From: Fluviicola taffensis DSM 16823
GTDB lineage: Bacteria; Bacteroidota; Bacteroidia; Flavobacteriales_D; Crocinitomicaceae
Length of the DNA: 64,000 nucleotides
NCBI RefSeq assembly: GCF_000194605.1
Contig: NC_015321.1
Location: 1,240,001 to 1,304,000, forward strand
Direction: 5' to 3'
Positions within the stretch are counted from its first letter, which is position 1. The number at the start of each line of letters is the position of its first letter. Made by a program: the position numbers and the translations under genes. Of this stretch, positions 26,255 to 34,277 are shown one piece after another. The notes below the pieces were generated by a model. The model was not told the origin of the DNA, did no database searches, and worked only from the letters and a program-made list of their open reading frames with translations.

Positions 26255-28144
26255 ATGACAAGGTCGATACTTGTTTTATTTTGCGCAGTATTTGCGCTTA
26301 GTGTCTCCGGACAAATCAAACGTGATGTTTCTGGTTATTACCAAGACTATCGAACCAAAGGTCCTTCTGAAGAAGTTCCTGTTCAATTGGTCAGTAAAGA
26401 AACTGGCAAAAAGTATGAAGCCATTACCGATTCTGATGGTAAATTCTTGTTCAAAGGAGTTGCTTTAGAGGCAAATACAGATACTTCACTTTTTGAATTG
26501 TCTGTTTCCAACGAAAAATACAAACAAGAGACTTTCCTGATCAAAATCGATGCTGATCACACTGGTGAATACAAAATGGATCAAAAAAATCCGTTCAAAA
26601 CATCGACGAAAGTTACTTGGATGTTTGATTGGGGAGATTGGAATGGAAAAGAAAATTATTGGTCACACTTTACTGCAAAAGCAATTTTGGTTGTTTACGG
26701 ATTTTGTCTAGTCCTTGTTTTTATCTATTCGCTTTTACAACTTTCATTATCGATTGCTTATGCTAAAAATCGTAAACGCAAAGCACAAGAAATTAAACCA
26801 GTTTTTAATCCTGATACGGCATTAACTGTTACTGTTCAATTACCCATGTACAACGAAATGTATGTGGCAGACCGAATCATTGAAGCTGTTGCTGCATTTG
26901 ATTATCCAAGAGATAAATTCGATATTCAAGTATTGGATGATTCAACGGATGAGACGAAAGATCTAATTGCTCAAAAAGTAGCAGAAGTTGCTGCACGAGG
27001 AATTCAAATTGAACACATTCACCGCACAGATAGAACTGGATACAAAGCAGGAGCTCTTGATTCAGCAATGAACAAGGTAAAAGGTGAATTCATCGCCATT
27101 TTTGATGCGGATTTCGTTCCTGAAAAAGATTGGTTGCAACAAACCATGCCATATTTTGAAACAAGTGATGAAATTGGTGTGGTGCAAACCCGTTGGGGAC
27201 ATTTGAATAAATCATATTCCTTATTAACAGAATTGCAAGCATTTGGTTTGAATGGTCACTTTGCTGCAGAGCAGGGAGGTCGTAATGCTTCCGGACATTT
27301 CATCAACTTTAATGGAACTGGCGGAATATGGCGCAAAAAATGTATCGAAAGTGCTGGTGGTTGGGAACACGATACCTTGACAGAAGATTTGGATTTAAGT
27401 TACCGTGCTCAATTAAAAGGATGGAAATTCAAATACTTGGAAGACGTCGTTGCTCCAGCTGAATTACCAATTACAATGTCGGCATTGAAAGCACAGCAAC
27501 ATCGTTGGATGAAAGGTGGTGCGGAAGTATTTGTGAAAATGTGGAAAACGCTTTTGACACATAAAAACGTACGATTAAGTGATCGTGTTCATGGAATGTC
27601 GCATTTGTTCAATTCATCAGTGTTCATGTTCATCTTGATCATGTCACTATTGAGTTTGGCTGTACTCCAAATCAAAGATAGTTTCTCTGATTTGAATTAT
27701 GTGATTCAATACGGTTCGGTCTTTATCTTGAGTACTGTTTTCTTGATGTATTACTATTGGCTGGCATACCGCGATAAAACGGAAAACACATTTACATCTT
27801 TCTTCCGTTTTGTTGGTCGATTCCTATTATTCCTTACTGTTTCATTAGGGCTTTCCTTAGCCAATACCATTGCAGTACTGGAAGGTTTTATGGGAATTAA
27901 GAGTTCATTCGTTAGAACGCCCAAATTCAACGTAAACAAGAAAACAGAATTCAAAGGAAACAAATACGATAAGAAAAGCATTTCATTAATCACAATTGGT
28001 GAAGGAATCTTGATGTGCGTTTTCGGATTTACAGTAGTAAACAGAGCCATTTATGGAGATTTAGGAATGGTTCCTTTTCATTTGATGTTGACAATCGGTT
28101 ATGGAATTGTATTCTTTAATTCCTTGAAAGAGTTGAGACGATAA
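26255..28144 (+). CDS. Family 2 glycosyltransferase (cellulose-synthase-like) with exported N-terminal beta domain
   Basis: A 629-residue membrane glycosyltransferase. Residues 1-20 look like a signal peptide (LVLFCAVFALSVSGQ), 21-140 form a carboxypeptidase-regulatory-like beta domain (VQLVSKETGKKYEAITDSDG) that would be outside the cytoplasm, 143-167 is a membrane helix, and the catalytic GT2 domain follows with DDS 228-230, DAD 284-286, TEDLDL 376-381 and QQHRW 414-418, the processive-synthase signature. Four or so hydrophobic helices close the protein. It probably makes a beta-linked polymer or glycolipid; no bcs or export partners are adjacent, so the product is unknown. Confidence 0.88.
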   Translation: MTRSILVLFCAVFALSVSGQIKRDVSGYYQDYRTKGPSEEVPVQLVSKETGKKYEAITDSDGKFLFKGVALEANTDTSLFELSVSNEKYKQETFLIKIDADHTGEYKMDQKNPFKTSTKVTWMFDWGDWNGKENYWSHFTAKAILVVYGFCLVLVFIYSLLQLSLSIAYAKNRKRKAQEIKPVFNPDTALTVTVQLPMYNEMYVADRIIEAVAAFDYPRDKFDIQVLDDSTDETKDLIAQKVAEVAARGIQIEHIHRTDRTGYKAGALDSAMNKVKGEFIAIFDADFVPEKDWLQQTMPYFETSDEIGVVQTRWGHLNKSYSLLTELQAFGLNGHFAAEQGGRNASGHFINFNGTGGIWRKKCIESAGGWEHDTLTEDLDLSYRAQLKGWKFKYLEDVVAPAELPITMSALKAQQHRWMKGGAEVFVKMWKTLLTHKNVRLSDRVHGMSHLFNSSVFMFILIMSLLSLAVLQIKDSFSDLNYVIQYGSVFILSTVFLMYYYWLAYRDKTENTFTSFFRFVGRFLLFLTVSLGLSLANTIAVLEGFMGIKSSFVRTPKFNVNKKTEFKGNKYDKKSISLITIGEGILMCVFGFTVVNRAIYGDLGMVPFHLMLTIGYGIVFFNSLKELRR

Positions 28145-28196
28145 AAAAGTGCAAAGGAATTATCAAGTTCGTTCCAAGCTGTTTAAGTAGATCTAA

Positions 28197-28289
28197 TTTG
28201 AACATTTGAACATTTGAACATTTGAACATTTGAACATTTGAACATTTGAACATTTGAACATTTGAACATTTGAACATTTGAACATTTGA
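28197..28289 (+). repeat. Eleven tandem copies of an 8-bp unit (tttgaaca)
   Basis: The unit tttgaaca repeats eleven times (28197-28284), then breaks off after five more bases. The preceding leader CTGTTTAAGTAGATCTAA is nearly the same as the one before the 8-bp array at 9820, although the repeat units differ (tttgaaca against attgaact). Located just after the glycosyltransferase gene and before its terminator. Confidence 0.95.
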
Positions 28290-28302
28290 GATAATAAAAT
28301 TA

Positions 28303-28338
28303 AAAAACCGAGTTGTAGCAATGCAATTCGGTTTTTTT
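28303..28338 (+). terminator. Intrinsic terminator after the glycosyltransferase gene
   Basis: AAAACCGAGTTG pairs with CAATTCGGTTTT with one mismatch and is followed by a run of Ts. It lies beyond the 8-bp array, so the array is part of the transcript's 3' end. Confidence 0.88.
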
Positions 28339-28434
28339 TGGCTACAAACGAATCAAAACAAATTAGCACAAGCTATATTCCGAAGAGCTCTTCCTTAAAT
28401 TAGATAAGATTATAAACGAACCTAAATAAGACAA

Positions 28435-28986
28435 ATGACACAAAATAAAAAAGTGAGAATTTTAAAGGTATTATATTTCTTGTTTGCTTTAATGATAACA
28501 TCCTGTAAGAGTGAAAAATGTGAAGGTTTTAATCTTAAGAGAATGCCTTTTGATTTAAAATACTATAAAAAACCATTGAAATATTCAAATGGGGTTGATA
28601 CCATTACTCTTTATGGGACTGTTAGTCAATTTTCAAAAGAAAGTAGATTAAGTGGCTTGTCGAATCCAACATGTGATCCTAGTTTATCAATAGATTACAA
28701 AGGAAAACCACATATCATTACTATGTCATTTTATTTTGAGTATTATCCTGAATCTGATTACACAAAATTCACACTAAGCCTTAATATGAGTCGTTCAATG
28801 CCTATCAAAATTGATTCTGCTTTTCTTTCTAATTTAAAAAAGAACGAAGAAGTAGTATATCAAAAAATGGCTGATAATTATAATAACGAAGATTCTTCAA
28901 GAACATTGAAAAAATTTTCGATGCAAAACATGCGGGTAACAGATTTCGAGTTTTTAGATGGGAAAAGATGGTACTTAGTAAGGTAA
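28435..28986 (+). CDS. Predicted lipoprotein, unknown function
   Basis: 183 residues with a lipoprotein signal: YFLFALMITSCKS, lipobox MITSC at about 20-24. The mature part has an early cysteine pair (CEGFNLK, SNPTCDPSLS) and a beta-rich body (SIDYKGKPHIITMSFYFEYYP). I recognise no family. It stands alone between two terminators and its codon use is more AT-rich than its neighbours, which could point to recent gain or low expression. Confidence 0.65.
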   Translation: MTQNKKVRILKVLYFLFALMITSCKSEKCEGFNLKRMPFDLKYYKKPLKYSNGVDTITLYGTVSQFSKESRLSGLSNPTCDPSLSIDYKGKPHIITMSFYFEYYPESDYTKFTLSLNMSRSMPIKIDSAFLSNLKKNEEVVYQKMADNYNNEDSSRTLKKFSMQNMRVTDFEFLDGKRWYLVR

Positions 28987-29055
28987 TGTTTTGGTATTGA
29001 TTAATATTTAATAATATGATTATCAGCACTTATTGAAAGTAAAATCAATTATTTT

Positions 29056-29090
29056 GAACAAAGAGTATCTTGAAAAGATGCTCTTTGTTC
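29056..29090. repeat. Near-perfect 35-base inverted repeat
   Basis: GAACAAAGAG and CTCTTTGTTC pair, then after a mismatch ATCTT and AAGAT pair around GAA. CTCTTTGTTC occurs again at 29236-29245. No T-run follows on either strand. It may form a bidirectional stop-like structure or a processing site after the lipoprotein gene. Confidence 0.7.
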
Positions 29091-29148
29091 TTGAAACGAG
29101 CAATCCGCTTACCACACGTGTCAAAACATCAATGACCAAGCTAAAAAT

Positions 29149-29185
29149 TAAACCCCGAATTGTATTGCTACAATTCGGGGTTTTT
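29149..29185. terminator. Bidirectional intrinsic terminator
   Basis: AAACCCCGAATTGT and ACAATTCGGGGTTT form a perfect 14-base stem around six bases, with TTTTT after it on the plus strand and an AT-rich run on the minus side. It serves the lipoprotein gene from the left and the pnt/Rnk operon from the right. Confidence 0.9.
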
Positions 29186-29254
29186 GTTAATCGTTGGTCG
29201 AACACTATCCATAAAGTTCGCGAGAGTTCTCATTCTCTTTGTTCCAACAATTAA

Positions 29255-29647
29255 TCAAAATTGAGAGTGGGACACTTTTAAGATTTCCACTTCGTGGGTT
29301 CCATTCGGAAATTCCCACATGATTTTATCTTTTTCGGCATAGCCAATCAAAGCAGACCCCATTGGGGTCAAAATTGAAATGCGCTTTTGTTCCGAATTTG
29401 AATTTTCGGGCAAAACCAGTTGAATTTTCATAATCCCGAAAGGAGTATTTACGTCTACAATACTGTTCAAGCGAATCACATCTTGCGGAAAATCTGCCCC
29501 ATTGGTAAAAAGCTCGGCTGTTTTCAATTCTTCCCTTAAGCGGGAAATACAACTATTCATCAAACTGGTTGATTCAGAAATGGGATGAATCAACGCTTTA
29601 ATGAGTTCATATTCCTTTTTATCTAAAATTATTCGAGGATACTTCAT
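29255..29647 (-). CDS. GreA/GreB-family (Rnk-like) protein
   Basis: 130 residues with an N-terminal helical part (YELIKALIHPISESTSLMNSC) and a C-terminal FKBP-like GreA/GreB domain (VIRLNSIVDVNTPFG, ISILTPMGSALIGYAEKDKIMWEFPNG). The size and short helical arm fit Rnk (regulator of nucleoside diphosphate kinase) better than transcript-cleaving GreA, which has a longer coiled coil with acidic tip residues. It binds RNA polymerase in known cases. It starts one base after the pntB stop, so it is the last gene of the transhydrogenase operon. Confidence 0.83.
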   Translation of the reverse strand: MKYPRIILDKKEYELIKALIHPISESTSLMNSCISRLREELKTAELFTNGADFPQDVIRLNSIVDVNTPFGIMKIQLVLPENSNSEQKRISILTPMGSALIGYAEKDKIMWEFPNGTHEVEILKVSHSQF

Positions 29648-29648
29648 C

Positions 29649-31052
29649 TTAAAAATTCAGTGTTTTTAACTCTCCGATAACTCCAGAAAGTGCATCTTTT
29701 GCGTCTGCAAAAAGTAACTGACAATTGTCCTCACCAAACAAACTGTTCTCCACTCCTGCATACCCTTTACTCATTCCACGTTTGATTACCACCACTTGTT
29801 TCGAATTGTAAGCTTTGATAATTGGCATCCCAAATATCGGACTCGAAGAATCGTTCTCAGCTGCTGGATTGACGACATCATTGGCTCCTATCACAATCGA
29901 AACATCGTACGAAGACATGGAATCATTTACCTCATCCATCTCCCGCAGTTTATCGTAATGCACATCTGCTTCCGCCAACAATACATTCATGTGGCCCGGC
30001 ATACGGCCCGCAACAGGATGAATAATATAATCTACTTCCACTCCTTTTGTTTCAAGAAGTTGCTCCAATTGTGTGCACAAATGTTGAGCTTGAGCAACTG
30101 CCAAACCATATCCAGGAATAATAGCAACCTTGCTTGAAAAAGCCAAATTCGTTGCCAATTCTCCAATGGAAGTTCGCTTAATTTCCATTTCTACCGCTGA
30201 AGAACTAGTTGAAGATCCGGAATTTTTAAAGTTTCCTGCCAATACATTCCACAGCGAGCGATTCATGGCTTTACACATCAACAAAGTCAATAATACTCCA
30301 GCCGATCCCACAAAAATTCCTCCTGAAATCATTAATAGATTGTGAAATAGGATTCCAGCTAGTGCCGTAGCAACTCCCGTTAATGAATTCAACAAGGAAA
30401 TAACTACCGGCATGTCTGCTCCACCAATCGGGAAAACAAAAACCAACCCGTAAATTGTTGCCAAAGAACCCAATATGGCAATTTCTTGAATTAAGTTCAA
30501 ATGCAATACTTCAAAAGAAACGAGAAATGGGAGCACAATCATGGAAATGATCAGCAACCGAGAAGCAATCGAAACAAAACGTGTGCGTATATCCTTTACT
30601 TTCCCCGACAATTTCAAATAAGCAATCACACTTCCTGAAAAAGAGGTTGCTCCAATCATCATTGCTGTCATCAAAACAACTTCAGCAACACGGTCGGTAT
30701 TTTGTCCAAGATACAATTGCTGCCCTTCGATGATTCCAAGAAGTAATGCACAACCACCACCCATCGCATTGAAATAGGAAACGAGTTGGGGCATTTTGGT
30801 CATCTCCGCTTTATCAGACATTCGGCGGCCTAAAATGGTACCTAAAAGAATGGCAATAATGATTAAAATGAGGTTAATCGTCACTGGTCCGGCATAAAAC
30901 GTATGATAAACCGTCACGATAATTGCAAGCGTCATTCCACCACCCGCAATGATGTTTCCTAATTTTGCATGTTGAGGAGAGCTCAAAAACTTGAGCCCTA
31001 TGATGAATGAGATCATCGCCAGAAAGTAACTTACTTCTAGTAAAATTGTCAT
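29649..31052 (-). CDS. pntB: NAD(P) transhydrogenase subunit beta
   Basis: Membrane and NADP(H)-binding subunit of the proton-pumping transhydrogenase, which makes NADPH from NADH at the expense of the proton gradient. The 467 residues have about nine membrane helices (1-260) followed by a soluble domain III with IIPGYGLAVAQAQH, HPVAGRMPGHMNVLLAEADVHYD, VSIVIGANDVVNPAAENDSSSPI and IKRGMSKGYAGVEN, the NADP-binding signature. Operon order with the two alpha parts and glutamate dehydrogenase suggests that NADPH supply is tied to glutamate metabolism. Confidence 0.96.
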   Translation of the reverse strand: MTILLEVSYFLAMISFIIGLKFLSSPQHAKLGNIIAGGGMTLAIIVTVYHTFYAGPVTINLILIIIAILLGTILGRRMSDKAEMTKMPQLVSYFNAMGGGCALLLGIIEGQQLYLGQNTDRVAEVVLMTAMMIGATSFSGSVIAYLKLSGKVKDIRTRFVSIASRLLIISMIVLPFLVSFEVLHLNLIQEIAILGSLATIYGLVFVFPIGGADMPVVISLLNSLTGVATALAGILFHNLLMISGGIFVGSAGVLLTLLMCKAMNRSLWNVLAGNFKNSGSSTSSSAVEMEIKRTSIGELATNLAFSSKVAIIPGYGLAVAQAQHLCTQLEQLLETKGVEVDYIIHPVAGRMPGHMNVLLAEADVHYDKLREMDEVNDSMSSYDVSIVIGANDVVNPAAENDSSSPIFGMPIIKAYNSKQVVVIKRGMSKGYAGVENSLFGEDNCQLLFADAKDALSGVIGELKTLNF

Positions 31053-31101
31053 AACTAAGTAATTTTTAGATTGAACTCGCGATTAACGAATCGAAAAGCA
31101 A

Positions 31102-31404
31102 CTATTTTTTCTTTTTAGAAAACATGGATAAAATACGTCCTGTGACGAAGAATCCTCCGGAGATATTCAGTGTTCCCAATAGAACAGCTAGAAATCCAAG
31201 TGTGAGGTTCAAATAATCGTCTGATGGAACGTGATACATCGTAATAATTGCTCCAGCCAAAATAACGCCATGAATAGCGTTTGCTCCTGACATCAATGGT
31301 GTGTGTAAAATTGCAGGTACGTTCGAAATGATTTCGATTCCCAGAAAGACACACAATAAAATAAAATAAATCGGGGCTTGATTTCCCGTAATAAAATCTA
31401 ACAT
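31102..31404 (-). CDS. pntAB: NAD(P) transhydrogenase subunit alpha, membrane part
   Basis: 100 residues holding the three to four helices that form the C-terminal part of PntA in E. coli (GNQAPIYFILLCVFLGIEIISNVP, GANAIHGVILAGAIITM). As in many Bacteroidota and alpha-proteobacteria the alpha chain is split in two. It overlaps the end of the soluble alpha gene by seven bases, consistent with coupled translation, and is followed by pntB after 49 bases. Confidence 0.93.
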   Translation of the reverse strand: MLDFITGNQAPIYFILLCVFLGIEIISNVPAILHTPLMSGANAIHGVILAGAIITMYHVPSDDYLNLTLGFLAVLLGTLNISGGFFVTGRILSMFSKKKK

Positions 31405-32525
31405 ACTTCTTCGTTAAGGATTGATAAGATGCGTTCATTGACGAGCTCTCCATCTTGAATCAACATACTTGCAGTCAAAATAGGATCGTCTGTTCGTGAA
31501 ATAGTATCGAGTTGAACATAATGCTTTAGGAAATTGAAGTAATTGGTAGCCAACAATTGAGAAGTTGTTTCTGCCAACTCACGCGACAAATAAGAATCTC
31601 CAACAATACGTACTCCATGATGCGTAACTGTTTGTTGGTCGACTGTTAATGCACAATTTCCACCTTGCTCTGCTGCCAAATCAATAATCACTGATCCGTG
31701 TTTCATTTTTTCCACACTTGATTTTTCAATCAAAAGGGGTGCTCTTTTTCCCGGAATATTTGCAGTTGTAATCACAATAGCGGATTCTGAAACATATTTA
31801 TCAATCAAGGCACGCTGCTTTTCCAAAAACTCTTGTGATTGCTCAATGGCATATCCTCCTGCATTCAAATTTTCAGCCGCTCCTTCTACCTCGATAAAAT
31901 TTGCACCCAAACTTTGTACTTCCTCTTTGGCAGAACTTCTCACGTCAAAGACATGAACAATTGCACCCAAACGTCTGGCCGTAGCAATTGCCTGTAAACC
32001 AGCCACACCTGCTCCAATAATCAACACTTTTGCTGGGCGAATTGTTCCTGCAGCAGTTGTAAACATGGGGAAAACAGATCCATACAATTCAGCTGCTTTG
32101 ATTACTGCTTTGTAACCTGAAATCGAAGCCACAGATGATAAAACATCCATGGCTTGCGCTTTCGTACTTCTTGGAACCATATCCAAACTGAATAAGGTCA
32201 AATTTGAGTGAGTCATTTTCCCCAGCTCCCCTGTTCGAAACAACGGATTTAAAATTGAAATCACCGTTTTGGGAGAATTTGGTTGAAAGGGGGTGTCAAA
32301 TGGATTGATGATTGTTATTATGTCAAGTAATTCCAAGATTTCATCTCGACCCATTAAAGCCGCACCAGCCTTCATGTAATCACCATCTGAAAACCCCGCT
32401 TTCTGACCAACACCACTTTCAAAGTAAACTTCAAAAGACAATTCCTTTATAAATCGTTGAACGACAGCTGGAACAATAGATACTCTCGTTTCCTCTTCCC
32501 GTTCTTTTAGAATTCCTAGTTTCAT
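31398..32525 (-). CDS. pntAA: NAD(P) transhydrogenase subunit alpha, soluble NAD-binding part
   Basis: 375 residues of domain I, related to alanine dehydrogenase: LKEREEETRVSIVPAVV near the start, the NAD-binding Rossmann motif VLIIGAGVAGLQAIATARRLGA (about 168-189), FDVRSSAKEEVQSLGA and ITTANIPGKRAPLLI. Binds NAD(H) on the cytoplasmic side and docks on PntB. Fifteen bases after the glutamate dehydrogenase gene. Confidence 0.95.
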   Translation of the reverse strand: MKLGILKEREEETRVSIVPAVVQRFIKELSFEVYFESGVGQKAGFSDGDYMKAGAALMGRDEILELLDIITIINPFDTPFQPNSPKTVISILNPLFRTGELGKMTHSNLTLFSLDMVPRSTKAQAMDVLSSVASISGYKAVIKAAELYGSVFPMFTTAAGTIRPAKVLIIGAGVAGLQAIATARRLGAIVHVFDVRSSAKEEVQSLGANFIEVEGAAENLNAGGYAIEQSQEFLEKQRALIDKYVSESAIVITTANIPGKRAPLLIEKSSVEKMKHGSVIIDLAAEQGGNCALTVDQQTVTHHGVRIVGDSYLSRELAETTSQLLATNYFNFLKHYVQLDTISRTDDPILTASMLIQDGELVNERILSILNEEVC

Positions 32526-32539
32526 TTTTTTAATTAGAA

Positions 32540-33817
32540 TTATGGGAAAACCCCACGATCGTTATACGTTAATTCGATACGCTTAATAGCTTCGATATAA
32601 GCTGCTGTTCTGAAATCTGTGTTAAAAGCTTCGGAAGCAGCAACTACGCGACTAAATGAGTCCAACATCTTTTTCTCCAAGCGAGTAATAACATCTTCAA
32701 ACTCCCAAATTTCACCACTTCTATTTTGAAGCCATTCGAAGTAGCTACCGATAACTCCACCGGAATTACACAGGATATCTGGAATAATATCCACTCCTTT
32801 TTCACGAAGAATCGCTTCTCCTTCAGGAGTAGTTGGGCCATTTGCGCCTTCAGCAATCACTTTTGCTTTCACCGAAGTTGCATTCAATGCAGTAATCTGA
32901 TTTCCCAATGCTGCAGGAATACACACATCACACTCCACTGCAAAGAAATCTTCATTGGGCAATGTCACTGCTTTTGGGTAATTAGCAATCACACCATTAT
33001 TCGCTTTCATGTAAACCAATAAATCCGTTGGGTTAATTCCATTTGCATTATAAATCGAACCTGAAGCATCTTGAACGGCAGTTAGAATTGCACCATTTTC
33101 CTCCATAAAAACAGAAGCCCATTGACCCACATTTCCAAATCCTTGAACGATGTATTTTTTCCCTTCAAGCGTTGTATTTCTCCATTTTGCCCATGCTTTC
33201 AAGGTTACCACAACTCCATATCCAGTTGCACGGTCTCTTCCTCTCAATCCGCCAGAGTTAACTGGTTTTCCAGTTACAACATGAGAATATTTTGAGCGTT
33301 CATTCGGTTGTTTTGTAGACATATACGTATCTGCAATCCAAGCCATGATTTGAGCATTTGTATTTACATCTGGTGCTGGAATATCGTATTCTGGCCCGAT
33401 ATTGTCGCCCAAAGCGTGTGTAAATCGACGCGTAATTCGTTCTAATTCACCCATCGAATATTTAGACGGATCTATTTGAATCCCCCCTTTTCCACCACCG
33501 TAAGGCAAACCTGCCAAGGATGTTTTCCAAGTCATCCAAATAGCTAATGCTTTTGCATCATCCAACTCAATTGCTGGGTGATAACGCAATCCACCTTTGT
33601 AAGGCCCTAGTGCGTTGTTGTGCTGAACGCGGTAGCCTGTAAACACTTCAACTGAACCGTTGTCTAAACGAACAGGGAAGTGAACAACTAATTCGTTGTT
33701 TGTGTGTGCTAAAATTTTGCGGATATTCGGGTTTAAATCCATAATATCAGCTGCTTTGTCAAATTGCTGACGAACACTGTCGATCATGCGAGGTGCTTGT
33801 TGTTCTTTGGTCATCAT
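32540..33817 (-). CDS. gdhA: Glutamate dehydrogenase (Glu/Leu/Phe/Val family)
   Basis: Interconverts glutamate with 2-oxoglutarate and ammonium. The 425 residues show GPYKGGLRYHP, the catalytic lysine region LPYGGGKGGIQIDP, PAPDVNTNAQIMAWIADTY, a Rossmann motif VQGFGNVGQWA, and IAEGANGPTTPEGE. The roughly 420-residue form is usually NAD-linked or dual-specific. Two adjacent ATGs (33817 and 33814) are possible starts. It sits between a Cys-rich gene (8-base gap) and pntAA (14-base gap), so the enzyme and the transhydrogenase are almost certainly made together, which would link NADH/NADPH balance to ammonium assimilation or glutamate use. Confidence 0.95.
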   Translation of the reverse strand: MMTKEQQAPRMIDSVRQQFDKAADIMDLNPNIRKILAHTNNELVVHFPVRLDNGSVEVFTGYRVQHNNALGPYKGGLRYHPAIELDDAKALAIWMTWKTSLAGLPYGGGKGGIQIDPSKYSMGELERITRRFTHALGDNIGPEYDIPAPDVNTNAQIMAWIADTYMSTKQPNERSKYSHVVTGKPVNSGGLRGRDRATGYGVVVTLKAWAKWRNTTLEGKKYIVQGFGNVGQWASVFMEENGAILTAVQDASGSIYNANGINPTDLLVYMKANNGVIANYPKAVTLPNEDFFAVECDVCIPAALGNQITALNATSVKAKVIAEGANGPTTPEGEAILREKGVDIIPDILCNSGGVIGSYFEWLQNRSGEIWEFEDVITRLEKKMLDSFSRVVAASEAFNTDFRTAAYIEAIKRIELTYNDRGVFP

Positions 33818-33825
33818 ATTATCTA

Positions 33826-34134
33826 TTATTGAACATTTTCACAATTATAAATAAATATCTCAGGAGAGTAATAGCAACACTCATTTTTGAGTGTGCAATG
33901 CCCACATAACGAAGTCCTCGTTCCTGAAACATCTTGGTGATTTTGAGTATTTAAAAAGTGACTGCGTGCTTGAAAAAAAATAACCATTGGCTCGTATTCG
34001 GAGCATTCCCAAGTAATCTCATCCGAAGAATAAAGTGTGCAGTTTCTTACAAAATGACAGGATTCACAAATCCCTTTTCCAGTTCGACTCATCTTTTCAA
34101 CTAAAATCGTTTCTAGCCCATTTTCAGAAAGCAT
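33826..34134 (-). CDS. Small Cys-rich protein with two similar CxxC modules
   Basis: About 102 residues. Two halves share a pattern: CESCHFVRNC followed 11 residues later by CSEYE, and CGHCTLKNECC followed by YNCENVQ. Eight or nine cysteines of this kind usually bind zinc or an Fe-S cluster. I do not recognise a named family. Start may be 34134 or the ATG at 34092. It leads the operon with gdhA and pnt, just downstream of an NtrC-type regulator, so it may be a redox or metal sensor, or a small electron carrier; this is inference from position only. Confidence 0.6.
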   Translation of the reverse strand: MLSENGLETILVEKMSRTGKGICESCHFVRNCTLYSSDEITWECSEYEPMVIFFQARSHFLNTQNHQDVSGTRTSLCGHCTLKNECCYYSPEIFIYNCENVQ

Positions 34135-34238
34135 GCCAGAGATGAATCAGCTGATTTGAAAACAATCAAATAGAAATGCAATATACTGAAAAACAGGAGT
34201 GTAAATAATTAAAAAGAAAGAAAATGAAAAAAGAGAAT

Positions 34239-34273
34239 CTGCGTAATTATTACGCAGTGAGTAAAAATTACTC
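34239..34273. promoter_or_regulatory. Two adjacent palindromes between the regulator and the gdh operon
   Basis: CTGCGTAATTATTACGCAG (34239-34257) is a perfect 19-base palindrome, and GAGTAAAAATTACTC (34259-34273) a second. On the minus strand the first is followed by ATTCTCTTTTTTC, so it could be a weak terminator for the kinase-regulator pair; alternatively it is a regulator binding site for the downstream gdh operon. No sigma-54 promoter (GG-N10-GC) was found in the 143-base gap. Confidence 0.6.
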
Positions 34274-34277
34274 GGGA

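Noticed and set aside
29033-29254. 73-codon plus-strand frame between the lipoprotein gene and the Rnk-like gene
   Set aside because: It crosses a 35-base inverted repeat and a perfect intrinsic terminator, so it cannot be a normal gene.
34135-34277. Sigma-54 promoter for the gdh operon, suggested by the adjacent NtrC-type regulator
   Set aside because: No GG-N10-GC pair exists on the minus strand of this gap; a TTGCAT at the right side lacks its -24 partner.
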